NCBI GenBank assembly: GCA_003600225.1
Contig: QZFT01000045.1
Coordinates: 124,001-188,000 of the forward strand
Direction of reading: 5' to 3'
DNA from: Pseudonocardiaceae bacterium YIM PH 21723
Lineage (GTDB): Bacteria > Actinomycetota > Actinomycetes > Mycobacteriales > Pseudonocardiaceae
Length of the DNA: 64,000 bases
Shown here: positions 34,920 to 43,098 of the stretch, one piece after another
Numbering within the stretch: position 1 is the first letter of the stretch
How the letters are laid out: each line of letters opens with the position of its first letter
Position numbers and translations under genes: made by a program
Notes under the pieces: model-generated
The model's input: the letters and a program-made list of their open reading frames with translations, nothing else
Told to the model about the DNA's origin: nothing
Database searches by the model: none

Positions 34920-35729
34920 TTGGCCAGAAACCTGTGTGCCCGAGTGGTGGATTCCCGGGCCTTCACCCTCGTCATGTCGTCGGTCATCGTGGCCAACACC
35001 CTGACCATCGGGTTGAGTACCTACCCCGGTGTCGTCGAGCGCTGGGGAACGGCGCTGACCACGCTGGAGCAGCTGTTCCTGGTTGCCTTCGTGGTCGAGC
35101 TGGCCGTCCGGATCGGCGCGCACGGAGCCCGGCCGTGGGAGTTCTTCCGCAGCGGCTGGAACTGGTTCGACCTGCTGATCGTGGGGGTGGCGTTACTCGG
35201 GAACCTCGGGCAGGGGTCCACCGTGCTGCGGATAGCCCGGCTGATCCGGGTGCTGCGCATCGTGCGGGTGCTGCCCTCGCTGCGGATCACCATCGTCGCG
35301 CTGGCCAGGGCCATTCCCGGCGTCGCCGGGTTCGGCGTCACCGCCGTAGTGATCATCTACGTGTACGGCATGGCGGCCTGGATGATGTTCGGTGAGGCGC
35401 TGCCCGACATCTACGGCACCATCGGCAAGGCCATGTACAGCCTGTTCCTGACCCTCACCCTGGACGATCTCGGCGCCACGATCGGCGAGGCCGCGAAGGT
35501 GACCGGCTGGGCGATCCCGTTCTACGTCTCCTACGTGGTCTTCGGCGCGTTCGTGCTGATGAACCTGCTCATCGGCGTGGTGCTGAACGCCATGGAGTCG
35601 GCCCGGGAGCTGGAGCTGAAGGCCGACCACAGCCCGCCGGAGATCGCCGAGCGCCTCGATGCGGTGCATCGGGAACTCGCCACCCTCACCGCTCTGCTGC
35701 AGGCCGACCAACGTCAGCCGGCGGAATAA
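34920..35729 (+). CDS. Voltage-gated cation channel (NaChBac-like) with TLDDLG filter
   Basis: 269 residues, the length of bacterial one-domain Nav channels. S1-S3 are followed by an S4 with arginines every third residue (LRIARLIRVLRIVRVLPSLR), then S5, pore and S6 (FGAFVLMNLLIGVVLNAM) and a C-terminal coiled coil (PPEIAERLDAVHRELATLTA). The selectivity filter is T180-L-D-D-L-G185, where sodium channels have TLESW. Two Asp resemble the engineered calcium-selective CavAb filter. The start is taken as TTG 34920, since the in-frame N-terminal extension to 34749 has no family match. It is divergent from the EF-G2-like gene. Confidence 0.85.
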   Translation: MARNLCARVVDSRAFTLVMSSVIVANTLTIGLSTYPGVVERWGTALTTLEQLFLVAFVVELAVRIGAHGARPWEFFRSGWNWFDLLIVGVALLGNLGQGSTVLRIARLIRVLRIVRVLPSLRITIVALARAIPGVAGFGVTAVVIIYVYGMAAWMMFGEALPDIYGTIGKAMYSLFLTLTLDDLGATIGEAAKVTGWAIPFYVSYVVFGAFVLMNLLIGVVLNAMESARELELKADHSPPEIAERLDAVHRELATLTALLQADQRQPAE

Positions 35730-35829
35730 GTGGACTGGTGAACTTGGATGGTCTTGGCACGGTCGGCCGGGCCATAGCGCATCTACAGTCGACTGGGAAT
35801 TTCAGATCTGATGGAGAGGTGTGCGACGA

Positions 35830-36729
35830 GTGAGCACTGACCAGAACACGGGCACCGGCACCGGTCGTGTGAAGCGCGGTATGGCCGAGATGCTCAAGGG
35901 CGGCGTGATCATGGACGTGGTCAACGCGGAGCAGGCCAAGATCGCCGAAGACGCCGGTGCGGTGGCCGTCATGGCCCTGGAGCGGGTGCCCGCGGACATC
36001 CGCGTCGAGGGCGGCGTCGCGCGGATGAGCGACCCGGACATGATCGACGGCATCATCGAGGCGGTCTCCATCCCGGTGATGGCCAAGGCCCGGATCGGGC
36101 ACTTCGTCGAGGCCCAGGTGCTGCAGTCCCTCGGTGTGGATTACATCGACGAGTCCGAGGTGCTGACCCCCGCCGACGAGGCGAACCACATCGACAAGTG
36201 GCCGTTCACCGTGCCGTTCGTCTGTGGTGCCACCAACCTGGGCGAGGCGCTGCGCCGCATCGGCGAGGGCGCCGCGATGATCCGCTCCAAGGGCGAGGCC
36301 GGTACCGGCAACGTCGTCGAGGCGACCCGGCACATGCGGCAGATCCGCGCCGACATCCGCCGGCTGACCACCCTGGACGAGACCGAGCTGTACGCGGCTG
36401 CCAAGGAGCTGCGCGCGCCGGTCGAGCTCGTGCAGGAGATCGCGCAGAGCGGCAAGCTGCCCGTGGTGCTGTTCACCGCCGGTGGCATCGCCACCCCGGC
36501 CGACGCCGCTATGATGATGCAGCTGGGCGCCGAGGGCGTGTTCGTCGGCTCCGGCATCTTCAAGTCCGGTGACCCGGTCAAGCGCGCCGAGGCGATCGTC
36601 AAGGCCACCACGTTCCACGACGACCCGGACGTGATCGCCAAGATCTCCCGCGGTCTGGGTGAGGCCATGGTCGGCCTGAACATCACCGACCTGCCGGAGA
36701 ACCAGAAGTACGCCGGCCGCGGCTGGTAG
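35830..36729 (+). CDS. pdxS: Pyridoxal 5'-phosphate synthase lyase subunit
   Basis: 299 residues from the GTG at 35830 (GGAGAGG 10 nt upstream); the GTG at 35821 is too close to that site. A TIM barrel making PLP from ribose 5-phosphate, glyceraldehyde 3-phosphate and ammonia. It has [30 protein letters not shown], the lysine of [10 protein letters not shown] and the phosphate loop [10 protein letters not shown]. It needs the glutaminase PdxT, which here is about 18.5 kb downstream (55277) instead of adjacent. It is followed by a dispersed hairpin, so the two subunits are transcribed apart. Confidence 0.97.
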   Translation: MSTDQNTGTGTGRVKRGMAEMLKGGVIMDVVNAEQAKIAEDAGAVAVMALERVPADIRVEGGVARMSDPDMIDGIIEAVSIPVMAKARIGHFVEAQVLQSLGVDYIDESEVLTPADEANHIDKWPFTVPFVCGATNLGEALRRIGEGAAMIRSKGEAGTGNVVEATRHMRQIRADIRRLTTLDETELYAAAKELRAPVELVQEIAQSGKLPVVLFTAGGIATPADAAMMMQLGAEGVFVGSGIFKSGDPVKRAEAIVKATTFHDDPDVIAKISRGLGEAMVGLNITDLPENQKYAGRGW

Positions 36730-36739
36730 CCCGCTTTCT

Positions 36740-36792
36740 CCGAAGTTGACGATGTTCGCGCATGCTTGTCGCCCGAACATCGTCAACTCCGG
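36740..36792. repeat. Dispersed hairpin repeat, copy 5
   Basis: Arms 36740-36758 and 36774-36792, one mismatch in 19. It lies between convergent pdxS and the NmrA-like gene and probably terminates both. Confidence 0.82.
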
Positions 36793-36799
36793 GACCGTT

Positions 36800-37582
36800 C
36801 TAGCTCCAGTCCTGCGCCTTGGCCCAGTCGGCGAAGTCGATCGCGGGGCGGCCCAGGACCTGCTCGACATCCGGGCTGACGGCGGTGAACTCCCCGCCCA
36901 TCGACATGGCGGCGATGGTGATGTGGTGCTCGGCGTCCGCCCGGGAACCGCCGTCGGCGGTGAACTCCTCGATGAACTCCCCGGGGCTGAGCGGCACGTA
37001 GGTCACCGGGCGGCCCGCCGCGGTGATCGCCGCGGCCGCCTCGGCGAAGCTCAGCGCGCGTGGCCCGGTCAGCTTGTACTTCCGCCCGCGGTGCCCGTCC
37101 TCGGTCAGGGCGGCCACCGCCACCGCCGCGATGTCCGCCGCGGCGACGAATGGCTCCGTGACGTCCCCCAACGGTAGTGCGAGACGACCCCGCCGGACGG
37201 CCTCGGCGAACCCGGCCAGGGTGAAGTTCTCGTTGAACCAGCCCGGCCCGACGATCGTCCACTCGGCTTCGCTGGTGGTGATCGCCTGTTCCCCCTTGAT
37301 CTCCGGCCGGGCGGACAGCAGGACCAGGCGCCGCACACCGCGGGCCACCGCTGCCTTGCCGAACCGGCGGAGATCGTCCTCCGCCTCCGGCACGGTGATG
37401 TCCGGGTGGGCGATGTATGCAACGTCCACATCGGACAGGAATGTGTCCCAGGTGGACTCGTCGGACCAGTCGAAGCCCCTGGAGCGGTTCGCCTCCAGCA
37501 CCTCGATGCCCTTGGCCCGCAGTTGCCGCGTCACGTGCGTGCCGGTCTTACCGGTCGCGCCGGTCACCAGAATTCGTGTCAT
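36800..37582 (-). CDS. NmrA-like NAD(P)-binding oxidoreductase
   Basis: 260 residues, an atypical short-chain dehydrogenase. The Rossmann start is MTRILVTGATGKTGTHVTRQ, followed by DVDVAYIAHPD, RRLVLLSARPE and GWFNENFTLAGF as in NmrA/quinone-reductase-2-like proteins. The usual catalytic Tyr-x3-Lys is not apparent, so it may be a redox sensor. The ATG at 37582 has GAGGG upstream. Divergent from the AraC-cupin regulator (80-bp gap), which probably controls it. Confidence 0.85.
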   Translation of the reverse strand: MTRILVTGATGKTGTHVTRQLRAKGIEVLEANRSRGFDWSDESTWDTFLSDVDVAYIAHPDITVPEAEDDLRRFGKAAVARGVRRLVLLSARPEIKGEQAITTSEAEWTIVGPGWFNENFTLAGFAEAVRRGRLALPLGDVTEPFVAAADIAAVAVAALTEDGHRGRKYKLTGPRALSFAEAAAAITAAGRPVTYVPLSPGEFIEEFTADGGSRADAEHHITIAAMSMGGEFTAVSPDVEQVLGRPAIDFADWAKAQDWS

Positions 37583-37662
37583 GCCCTCATAGAACCCCGC
37601 TTGACTGAGACGATCCATGATGTAAAAGGTCAAAGTCATGTTCATTCGTCTAAGCTGAAAAC

Positions 37663-38592
37663 ATGGACATGCTCTCCTCCCTGCTCAACGGCCCCCGGGC
37701 CCGGGACGCCGTGGTGTTCAAATCCGTACTGGACGGCCCGTGGGCGACGCGCTTCGAGGATGAGTCACCGCTGACGGTGATCGCGCTGGTCAGCGGCTCG
37801 GCATGGGTGGTGCCGGATGAGGGTGAGGCCCAGCGGATGGGTCCCGGGGATGTGGTGCTGGTGCGTGGTCCCGGCCACTACACGGTGGGCGATGACCCGG
37901 CCACCACGCCCGATGTGCTGGTCGATCGGGGATACGCCTGCCTCGCCGCGGACCGCGGCGAGATGACGCACCGGGAGCTGGGTGTGCGCACCTGGGGCAA
38001 TTCCGAGCACGGCCGGGATGTGCTGCTCATCGGCAGCTACCAGCTGGACGACGAGGTCAACCGGCGGTTGCTGTCGGTGCTCCCACCCCTCGGCCTGCGG
38101 CCGGACACCACCGGTCTGATCCCGTTGCTGGCCCACGAGATCGGTGTCGATCAGCCCGGACAGGAGGTCGTGCTCGACCGGCTGCTGGATCTGCTGCTGG
38201 TCACCACGCTGCGCGGGTGCCTGGCGCAGCAGGTCCCGCGCTGGTACGGCGCGCTGCTGGACGAGACGATCGGCCCCGTGCTCGATCTGATCCACACCAG
38301 CCCGGAACGCCCCTGGACGCTGCCCGCGCTGGCCCAGCGGGCCGGGGTCTCCCGGGCCACCTTCGCCCGCCGGTTCGCCGAGCTCGTCGGCGAGCCCCCG
38401 ATGACCTACCTGACGGATTGGCGGCTCTGCATGGCCGCCGACCGGCTGCGGGACACCGATCTGACCCTGGACGCGATCGCCCGGCAGGTCGGATACGGCA
38501 GCGCGTTCGCGCTCAGCGCGGCGTTCAAGCGCAGCCGGGGGATCAGTCCCCGGGAGTGGCGGGCGGGTCAGCGCAGCCTGTCCACCACGTAG
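37663..38592 (+). CDS. AraC-family regulator with N-terminal cupin
   Basis: 309 residues. The N-terminal cupin sensor domain (about 15-180; WVVPDEGEAQRMGPGDVVLV) matches the cupin_6 group of AraC regulators. The C-terminal double helix-turn-helix contains LAQRAGVSRATFARRFAELV and DAIARQVGYGSAFALSAAFK. Regulators of this type usually activate or repress a divergent oxidoreductase gene, here the NmrA-like one. Its stop overlaps the end of the convergent beta-lactamase gene by 25 bp. Confidence 0.88.
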   Translation: MDMLSSLLNGPRARDAVVFKSVLDGPWATRFEDESPLTVIALVSGSAWVVPDEGEAQRMGPGDVVLVRGPGHYTVGDDPATTPDVLVDRGYACLAADRGEMTHRELGVRTWGNSEHGRDVLLIGSYQLDDEVNRRLLSVLPPLGLRPDTTGLIPLLAHEIGVDQPGQEVVLDRLLDLLLVTTLRGCLAQQVPRWYGALLDETIGPVLDLIHTSPERPWTLPALAQRAGVSRATFARRFAELVGEPPMTYLTDWRLCMAADRLRDTDLTLDAIARQVGYGSAFALSAAFKRSRGISPREWRAGQRSLSTT

Positions 38593-39434
38593 CGGGCGGC
38601 GTCGGCCAGCAGGGCCGGCTGGTACTCGGCGTCCTGCGCGGGTTTGCTGGACATGATGGAGATCAGCAGCGGTGGCCGGTCCGGCGGCCAGACGATCGCG
38701 ATGTCGTTCAGCGTGCCGTAGTCCCCGGTCCCGGTCTTGTCCGCCACCCGCCACCCGGCCGGAACGCCCGCCCGGATGCGGTCCTTGCCCGTCTCGGTGC
38801 GTTCCAGCAGGTCTCGCAGGAACGCCCGGCGGTCCTCTGGTAACGCGTCGCCGGCCACGATCTTGCGCAGGCTGGTGCCGAAGGCGCGCGGCGAGCTCGT
38901 GTCGTGCGGGTCACCGGGAACCGCTGCCGTGATCACCGGCTCGATGTGGTCCATGCGCGTCACGTCATCACCCAGGCTTCGGGCGTACTGGGTGAGCATC
39001 CCGGGGCCGCCGATCTCGCGCAGGATGACATTGCCCGCCGTGCCGTCGCTGAACCGGATCGCCGCGTCCGCCAGCTCGCGGAGCGTCATGCCGGTGTCCA
39101 CATGGGACCGGGTGATCGGCGCGTGCTTCATCAGGTCCGACTCGGCGAACCGCACCCTGGTGTCCAGATAGGACAGTGGGTGAGCGCGCAGCAGTGCGGC
39201 CGTGGCCAGCGCTTTGAACGTGGAACAGAACGCGAAGCGATCGTCCGCCCGGAACTCCAGCATCCGGCTGGTGCCGATGACCTCGGCGTACACCCCCAGC
39301 CGGGCGCCGTACTTCTTCTCCAGCTCGGTCAGCCGCGGATGCGTGGGCGCGGACTGCTGGACACTCGGTCCGCATCCGGTCAGCGGAAGCAGTGCGGCCG
39401 CACCGAGCAGCGCGCGCCGGGTGAACGGCGGCAT
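38568..39434 (-). CDS. bla: Class A beta-lactamase, lipoprotein with twin-arginine signal
   Basis: 288 residues. The export signal has a twin-arginine start and lipobox (FTRRALLGAAALLPLTGCGP), so the enzyme is probably membrane-anchored outside. Class A motifs: S70-x-x-K as CSTFK, S130-D-G as FSDGT (the Asn132-to-Gly change also found in BlaC of M. tuberculosis), Glu166 in DHIEPVI, and K234-T-G as DKTGTG. Asn170 appears to be Thr, which may slow deacylation. AGGGGG precedes the ATG at 39434. No blaI/blaR regulator is adjacent. Confidence 0.92.
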   Translation of the reverse strand: MPPFTRRALLGAAALLPLTGCGPSVQQSAPTHPRLTELEKKYGARLGVYAEVIGTSRMLEFRADDRFAFCSTFKALATAALLRAHPLSYLDTRVRFAESDLMKHAPITRSHVDTGMTLRELADAAIRFSDGTAGNVILREIGGPGMLTQYARSLGDDVTRMDHIEPVITAAVPGDPHDTSSPRAFGTSLRKIVAGDALPEDRRAFLRDLLERTETGKDRIRAGVPAGWRVADKTGTGDYGTLNDIAIVWPPDRPPLLISIMSSKPAQDAEYQPALLADAARYVVDRLR

Positions 39435-39537
39435 GATGTTCCCCCTGTAGCGAATGGGTGACTCGTCGCACAAACCCTATTCGATTATCGACATACTTCT
39501 TGACCCGGCAAGCGTTTTCCGCCGACGCTTCCCAGTC

Positions 39538-41415
39538 ATGAGACGACGTAGTTTCCTCGCCGCTGGTCTGCTCACCCCACTGGCTGCGAGTTTCCTGGGG
39601 GACTCCACGGCCCTGGCGGCCGGTCGCCGCTTCTCCTACGCCACCGACGGATCCGCGTTCCTGTTGGACGGCAAGCCCTTCCAGATCCGCTCCGGTGAGA
39701 TGCACCCTGCCCGCATCCCCGTCCAGTACTGGCGGCACCGGATCCAGATGGCCAAGGCCATGGGCCTGAACACGATCGCCATCTACATCATGTGGAACTA
39801 CCTCGAAGAACGCGAAGGCGTCTTCGACCTGACCACCGACCGCCGTGACTTCGCCGCCTTCATCCGGCTCTGCCAGGAAGAGGGCATGTACGTCATCCTG
39901 CGTCCCGGCCCATATGTCTGCGGCGAGTGGGACCTGGGTGGCCTGCCTGCGTGGCTGCTGAAGCACGACCCGATGTCGTTGCGCGTGCGCGAATCCGCCG
40001 ACCAGCACTACTTCCCGGCCGTCCGCCGCTACGTGAACACCATCGCCCCGGTGCTCAAGCCGTTGATGATCGACAACGGTGGTCCGATCATCATGGTGCA
40101 GGTCGAGAACGAGTACGGCAGCTTCGGAAACGACCAGCAGTACCTCCTGGAAGTCCGGAAACTCTGGCAGGACAACGGGATCGACGGCCCGTTCTACACC
40201 CAGGACTCGCTGGGCTTCGCCGAGCAGAACCACACGGTGGTGCCCGGCGGCGCGATCGGCCTGTCCGGTGGCGACGCCGCGCAGATCGCCCGCTGTCGCA
40301 AGTCCTTCCCGGACGTGCCCGCGTTGTCCGGTGAGCTGTACCCGGGCTGGCTGACCCACTGGGGCGACAAGGACTTCGAGCCGCCCAGGGACATGACCAA
40401 GGTGGTCAAGGACCTGATGGCGGGCGGCCTGTCGTTCAACTTCTACATGGTGCACGGCGGCACCAACTTCGGCTTCTGGGCCGGGGCCAACTCGGGCGAC
40501 GACGGCGGCAACTACCTGGCCGACCTGACCAGCTACGACTACAGCGCGCCGATCAACGAACAGGGCGCGGCCACCGAGCACTACCAGAAGTACCGCGCCA
40601 TCATCGGCGGTCACCTCGGCGCCGCCCTGCCGCCGGTTCCCCCGCCGCCGCCCGCGATCGCCCCGGCCGCGGTGACCCCGGTGCCGTTCGCCTCGCTGTG
40701 GGACAACCTGCCCGCCGCGCTGCCGGGCTCGGAGCCGAAGCCGATGGAGCAACACGGGCAGAACCTGGGGTTCGTGCTCTATCGCCGATCGCTCCCGGCG
40801 TTCAAGCCGGGCACGCTGAACGCCATCGCGGTGCACGACTACGCCACGGTGTTCCTGGACGGCGAGTACCAGGGCGGGTACTCCCGCAGCACGGCCCTGC
40901 CCGCCACCTACACCCGGAAGCACAGGATCAGCACCACCGAGAAGCTGCCGGTGGCCAGTGCGCAGGCCGAGCCGGTGCTGGACGTGCTGGTGGAGGGCCT
41001 GGGCCGGATCAACTACGGCCACGCCATGGTGGACCGCAAGGGCATCACCAAGCAGGTGTCGCTGGACGGCGGCGGCGCGCTGACCGGTGGCTGGCAGACG
41101 TTCCCGCTGCCGATGGACGAGTCCTTTGTGGCCGGACTGCGTCCGTCCATTTCGGACAAGGCCCGGCCCGGCCTGTTCTTCAAGGCCGCGCTGGCCCTGG
41201 ATTCGGTCGGTGACACCTATGTGGACATGTCCGACTGGACGCACGGCGTGGTGTGGGTGAACGGCCACAACCTGGGTCGCTACTGGGAGATCGGCCCGCA
41301 GCTGCGGCTGTACTGCCCGGCCACGTTCCTGCGGCCCGGGCTGAACGAGATCGTGGTCTTCGACCTGCACCAGACGGAGCCGGCCCGGATCTCCTTTAAC
41401 GCCAAGCTGGGCTAG
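39538..41415 (+). CDS. Secreted beta-galactosidase, GH35
   Basis: 625 residues with a twin-arginine signal peptide (MRRRSFLAAGLLTPLAASFL). The GH35 barrel has the acid/base glutamate in VQVENEYGS and the nucleophile in LSGELYPGWLTHWG, plus GGTNFGFWAG. C-terminal jelly-roll domains end in GVVWVNGHNLGRYWEIGPQL. It removes terminal beta-galactose from glycans outside the cell. It lies 104 bp from the divergent beta-lactamase. The start codon was chosen for its twin-arginine context; the upstream in-frame extension is not plausible. A dispersed hairpin ends it. Confidence 0.93.
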   Translation: MRRRSFLAAGLLTPLAASFLGDSTALAAGRRFSYATDGSAFLLDGKPFQIRSGEMHPARIPVQYWRHRIQMAKAMGLNTIAIYIMWNYLEEREGVFDLTTDRRDFAAFIRLCQEEGMYVILRPGPYVCGEWDLGGLPAWLLKHDPMSLRVRESADQHYFPAVRRYVNTIAPVLKPLMIDNGGPIIMVQVENEYGSFGNDQQYLLEVRKLWQDNGIDGPFYTQDSLGFAEQNHTVVPGGAIGLSGGDAAQIARCRKSFPDVPALSGELYPGWLTHWGDKDFEPPRDMTKVVKDLMAGGLSFNFYMVHGGTNFGFWAGANSGDDGGNYLADLTSYDYSAPINEQGAATEHYQKYRAIIGGHLGAALPPVPPPPPAIAPAAVTPVPFASLWDNLPAALPGSEPKPMEQHGQNLGFVLYRRSLPAFKPGTLNAIAVHDYATVFLDGEYQGGYSRSTALPATYTRKHRISTTEKLPVASAQAEPVLDVLVEGLGRINYGHAMVDRKGITKQVSLDGGGALTGGWQTFPLPMDESFVAGLRPSISDKARPGLFFKAALALDSVGDTYVDMSDWTHGVVWVNGHNLGRYWEIGPQLRLYCPATFLRPGLNEIVVFDLHQTEPARISFNAKLG

Positions 41416-41419
41416 CTTT

Positions 41420-41474
41420 CCGAAGTTGACGAGGTTCGCGGCGAGGAACGAGCCCCGAACCTCGTCAACTTCGG
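41420..41474. repeat. Dispersed hairpin repeat, copy 6 (perfect 19-bp arms)
   Basis: Arms 41420-41438 and 41456-41474. The loop shares CGGCGAGGAACGAGCC with the copy at 22.8 kb. It separates the convergent galactosidase and XRE-cupin genes. Confidence 0.85.
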
Positions 41475-41480
41475 GATCTC

Positions 41481-42032
41481 TTAGAGGTACTCGTCGACCA
41501 GCACCGCCATGGTGCCCGGTTCGAGGCCGCGGAAGGTGTGCGCGACATCGCCGGGATAGCAGACGTAGTCCCCGGGGCCGAGCTCCACCGGCTCGGCCTC
41601 GGGACCCACCTCCAGGCGCCCACTGGCCACCACGATGTGCTCGACGGTGCCGGCCATGTGCGCCTTGGCGTGCGCGGTCTTGTTCAGCTCGAACTGCATG
41701 AGGTAGATGTCCCGGCGGCCGCTGGTCATCCCGGTGTGCAGCAGGCTCACCACGCTCGTGCTGCCCTCGTAGGCCACCGCGGGACCCTCGCCCCGGCGGA
41801 TCACCCGGACCCCGGCGCTGGGCGGCTCGACCAGCCTGCTGAACGGGACGCCGAGGGCGACGCCGAGCGCCCACAAGGTCTCGATGTTCGGGTTCCCGTT
41901 GCCCGATTCCAGTTGGGACAGCGTGGATTTCGCGATGTTGGCCTGTTTCGCCAGCTCGGACAGGGACAGGCCGACGCGGGTGCGTTCCCGGCGCAGCGAC
42001 GCCGCGATGATCGCCTGTAGGTTTTCCGTCAC
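41481..42032 (-). CDS. XRE-family regulator with C-terminal cupin
   Basis: 183 residues from GTG 42032 (GGAG 7 nt upstream). The N-terminal helix-turn-helix reads LSLSELAKQANIAKSTLSQL with ESGNGNP, and the C-terminal cupin_2 contains GTVEHIVVASGRLEVGP and PGDYVCYPGDVAHTFRG. Such regulators commonly sit beside amino-acid exporters; here azlC starts 48 bp away on the other strand. Two identical inverted repeats in the junction are its likely operators. Confidence 0.88.
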   Translation of the reverse strand: MTENLQAIIAASLRRERTRVGLSLSELAKQANIAKSTLSQLESGNGNPNIETLWALGVALGVPFSRLVEPPSAGVRVIRRGEGPAVAYEGSTSVVSLLHTGMTSGRRDIYLMQFELNKTAHAKAHMAGTVEHIVVASGRLEVGPEAEPVELGPGDYVCYPGDVAHTFRGLEPGTMAVLVDEYL

Positions 42033-42053
42033 GTTCGCTCCGTCAAACAGTTC

Positions 42054-42117
42054 GTTCGCCTTGACGAACAAAGTACCGCATGTTCAGTATGAAAAACATG
42101 CGTTCGATATGGCGAAC
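42054..42117. promoter_or_regulatory. Two GTTCG-N6-CGAAC operators
   Basis: Perfect inverted repeats at 42054-42069 and 42102-42117, 48 bp apart. The first lies just before the regulator start, the second inside the first codons of azlC. They are likely sites for the XRE-cupin regulator. Confidence 0.6.
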
Positions 42118-42790
42118 AGCCGATGCCCGGCTGTGGAGAGATGTGCTGGCCGTCGCGGCGACGGCCAGTCTGGTGGGGGCGTCCTTCGGTGCGATCGCGG
42201 TGGCGGCCGGCATGCCGGTCTGGCTCTGCTGCGTCACCTCGTTGGTGGTCTTCGCGGGTGGATCCCAGTTCATGATGGTCGGCATCCTCGCCGCGGGAGG
42301 CGGTCCCGTCGCGGCGGTGCTGGCGGCCTTGGTGCTCAATGCCCGGCACCTCCCGTTCGGCCTGGCGATCGGCCACCTGATCAGCGACAACCGGCTGGGC
42401 AGGCTGCTGGGCAGTCATGTGCTGATCGACGAGAACACCGCGTTCGTGCTGGCCGAACGGGATCCCGAGCGGGCGAGGGCGCTCTACTGGGTGGCCGGTG
42501 GCTGCTTCTTCGTGCTCTGGAACCTGGGCACCCTCGTCGGCGCGTACGGCGGTGATCAACTGGGGGATCCCGCCGCCTTCGGCCTGGACGCCGCGTTCCC
42601 CGCGGCGATGTTCGCTCTGCTGCTCCCCGCCCTGCGTGACCGGAACACCGTCCGCGCCGTGCTCCTGGGCGGCGCCATCGCGCTGGCCGTCACCCCGCTG
42701 GTGCCCGCGGGGGTGCCGGTCCTGCTGGCGCTGGTCGGCCTGCTGGTGGTCCGGCGCACCCCGGCGACGAAGGAGACGGTGCCCGCATGA
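42080..42790 (+). CDS. azlC: AzlC-family branched-chain amino-acid exporter, large subunit
   Basis: 236 residues with about six to seven membrane helices. AzlC hallmarks are GASFGAIAVAAGMPVWLCC, GGSQFMMVGILAAGG and LNARHLPFGLAIG. With AzlD it exports branched-chain amino acids or analogues. ATGs at 42080, 42089 and 42098 are all possible; no ribosome site is clear, so a leaderless start is possible. The last bases overlap azlD (ATGA). Divergent from the XRE-cupin regulator. Confidence 0.9.
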   Translation: MFSMKNMRSIWRTADARLWRDVLAVAATASLVGASFGAIAVAAGMPVWLCCVTSLVVFAGGSQFMMVGILAAGGGPVAAVLAALVLNARHLPFGLAIGHLISDNRLGRLLGSHVLIDENTAFVLAERDPERARALYWVAGGCFFVLWNLGTLVGAYGGDQLGDPAAFGLDAAFPAAMFALLLPALRDRNTVRAVLLGGAIALAVTPLVPAGVPVLLALVGLLVVRRTPATKETVPA

Positions 42791-43098
42791 GCATCTGGCC
42801 CGTGCTGGCCCTGGCCGGTGGCACCTTCGCCATCCGCGCCGTCGGCCCGCAGATCCGCGACCGCGTCCGGTTGTCCGAACGCGCCACCGTGCTGATGGCG
42901 ATCGCCGCCACCACCCTGCTGTTCGCCCTGACGATCACCGCGACCGTCTACAAAGGAGTGGGCGACTTCGCGGGATGGTCCCGCATCATCGCCGTCGTCT
43001 TCGCCGGATTCCTGGCCTGGCGCAAGGTTCCGTTCGCCCTGGTGGTCATCGCCGCCGCGGCGACGGCCGCGCTCCTGCGGCTACTCGGCCTCAGCTGA
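42787..43098 (+). CDS. azlD: AzlD-family exporter, small subunit
   Basis: 103 residues, three to four membrane helices (MSIWPVLALAGGTFAIRAVG at the start, FAGFLAWRKVPFALVVIAAA near the end). Small partner of AzlC, fused to it by a 4-bp overlap (42787-42790). Its stop overlaps the end of the convergent NACHT gene by 8 bp. Confidence 0.9.
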   Translation: MSIWPVLALAGGTFAIRAVGPQIRDRVRLSERATVLMAIAATTLLFALTITATVYKGVGDFAGWSRIIAVVFAGFLAWRKVPFALVVIAAAATAALLRLLGLS

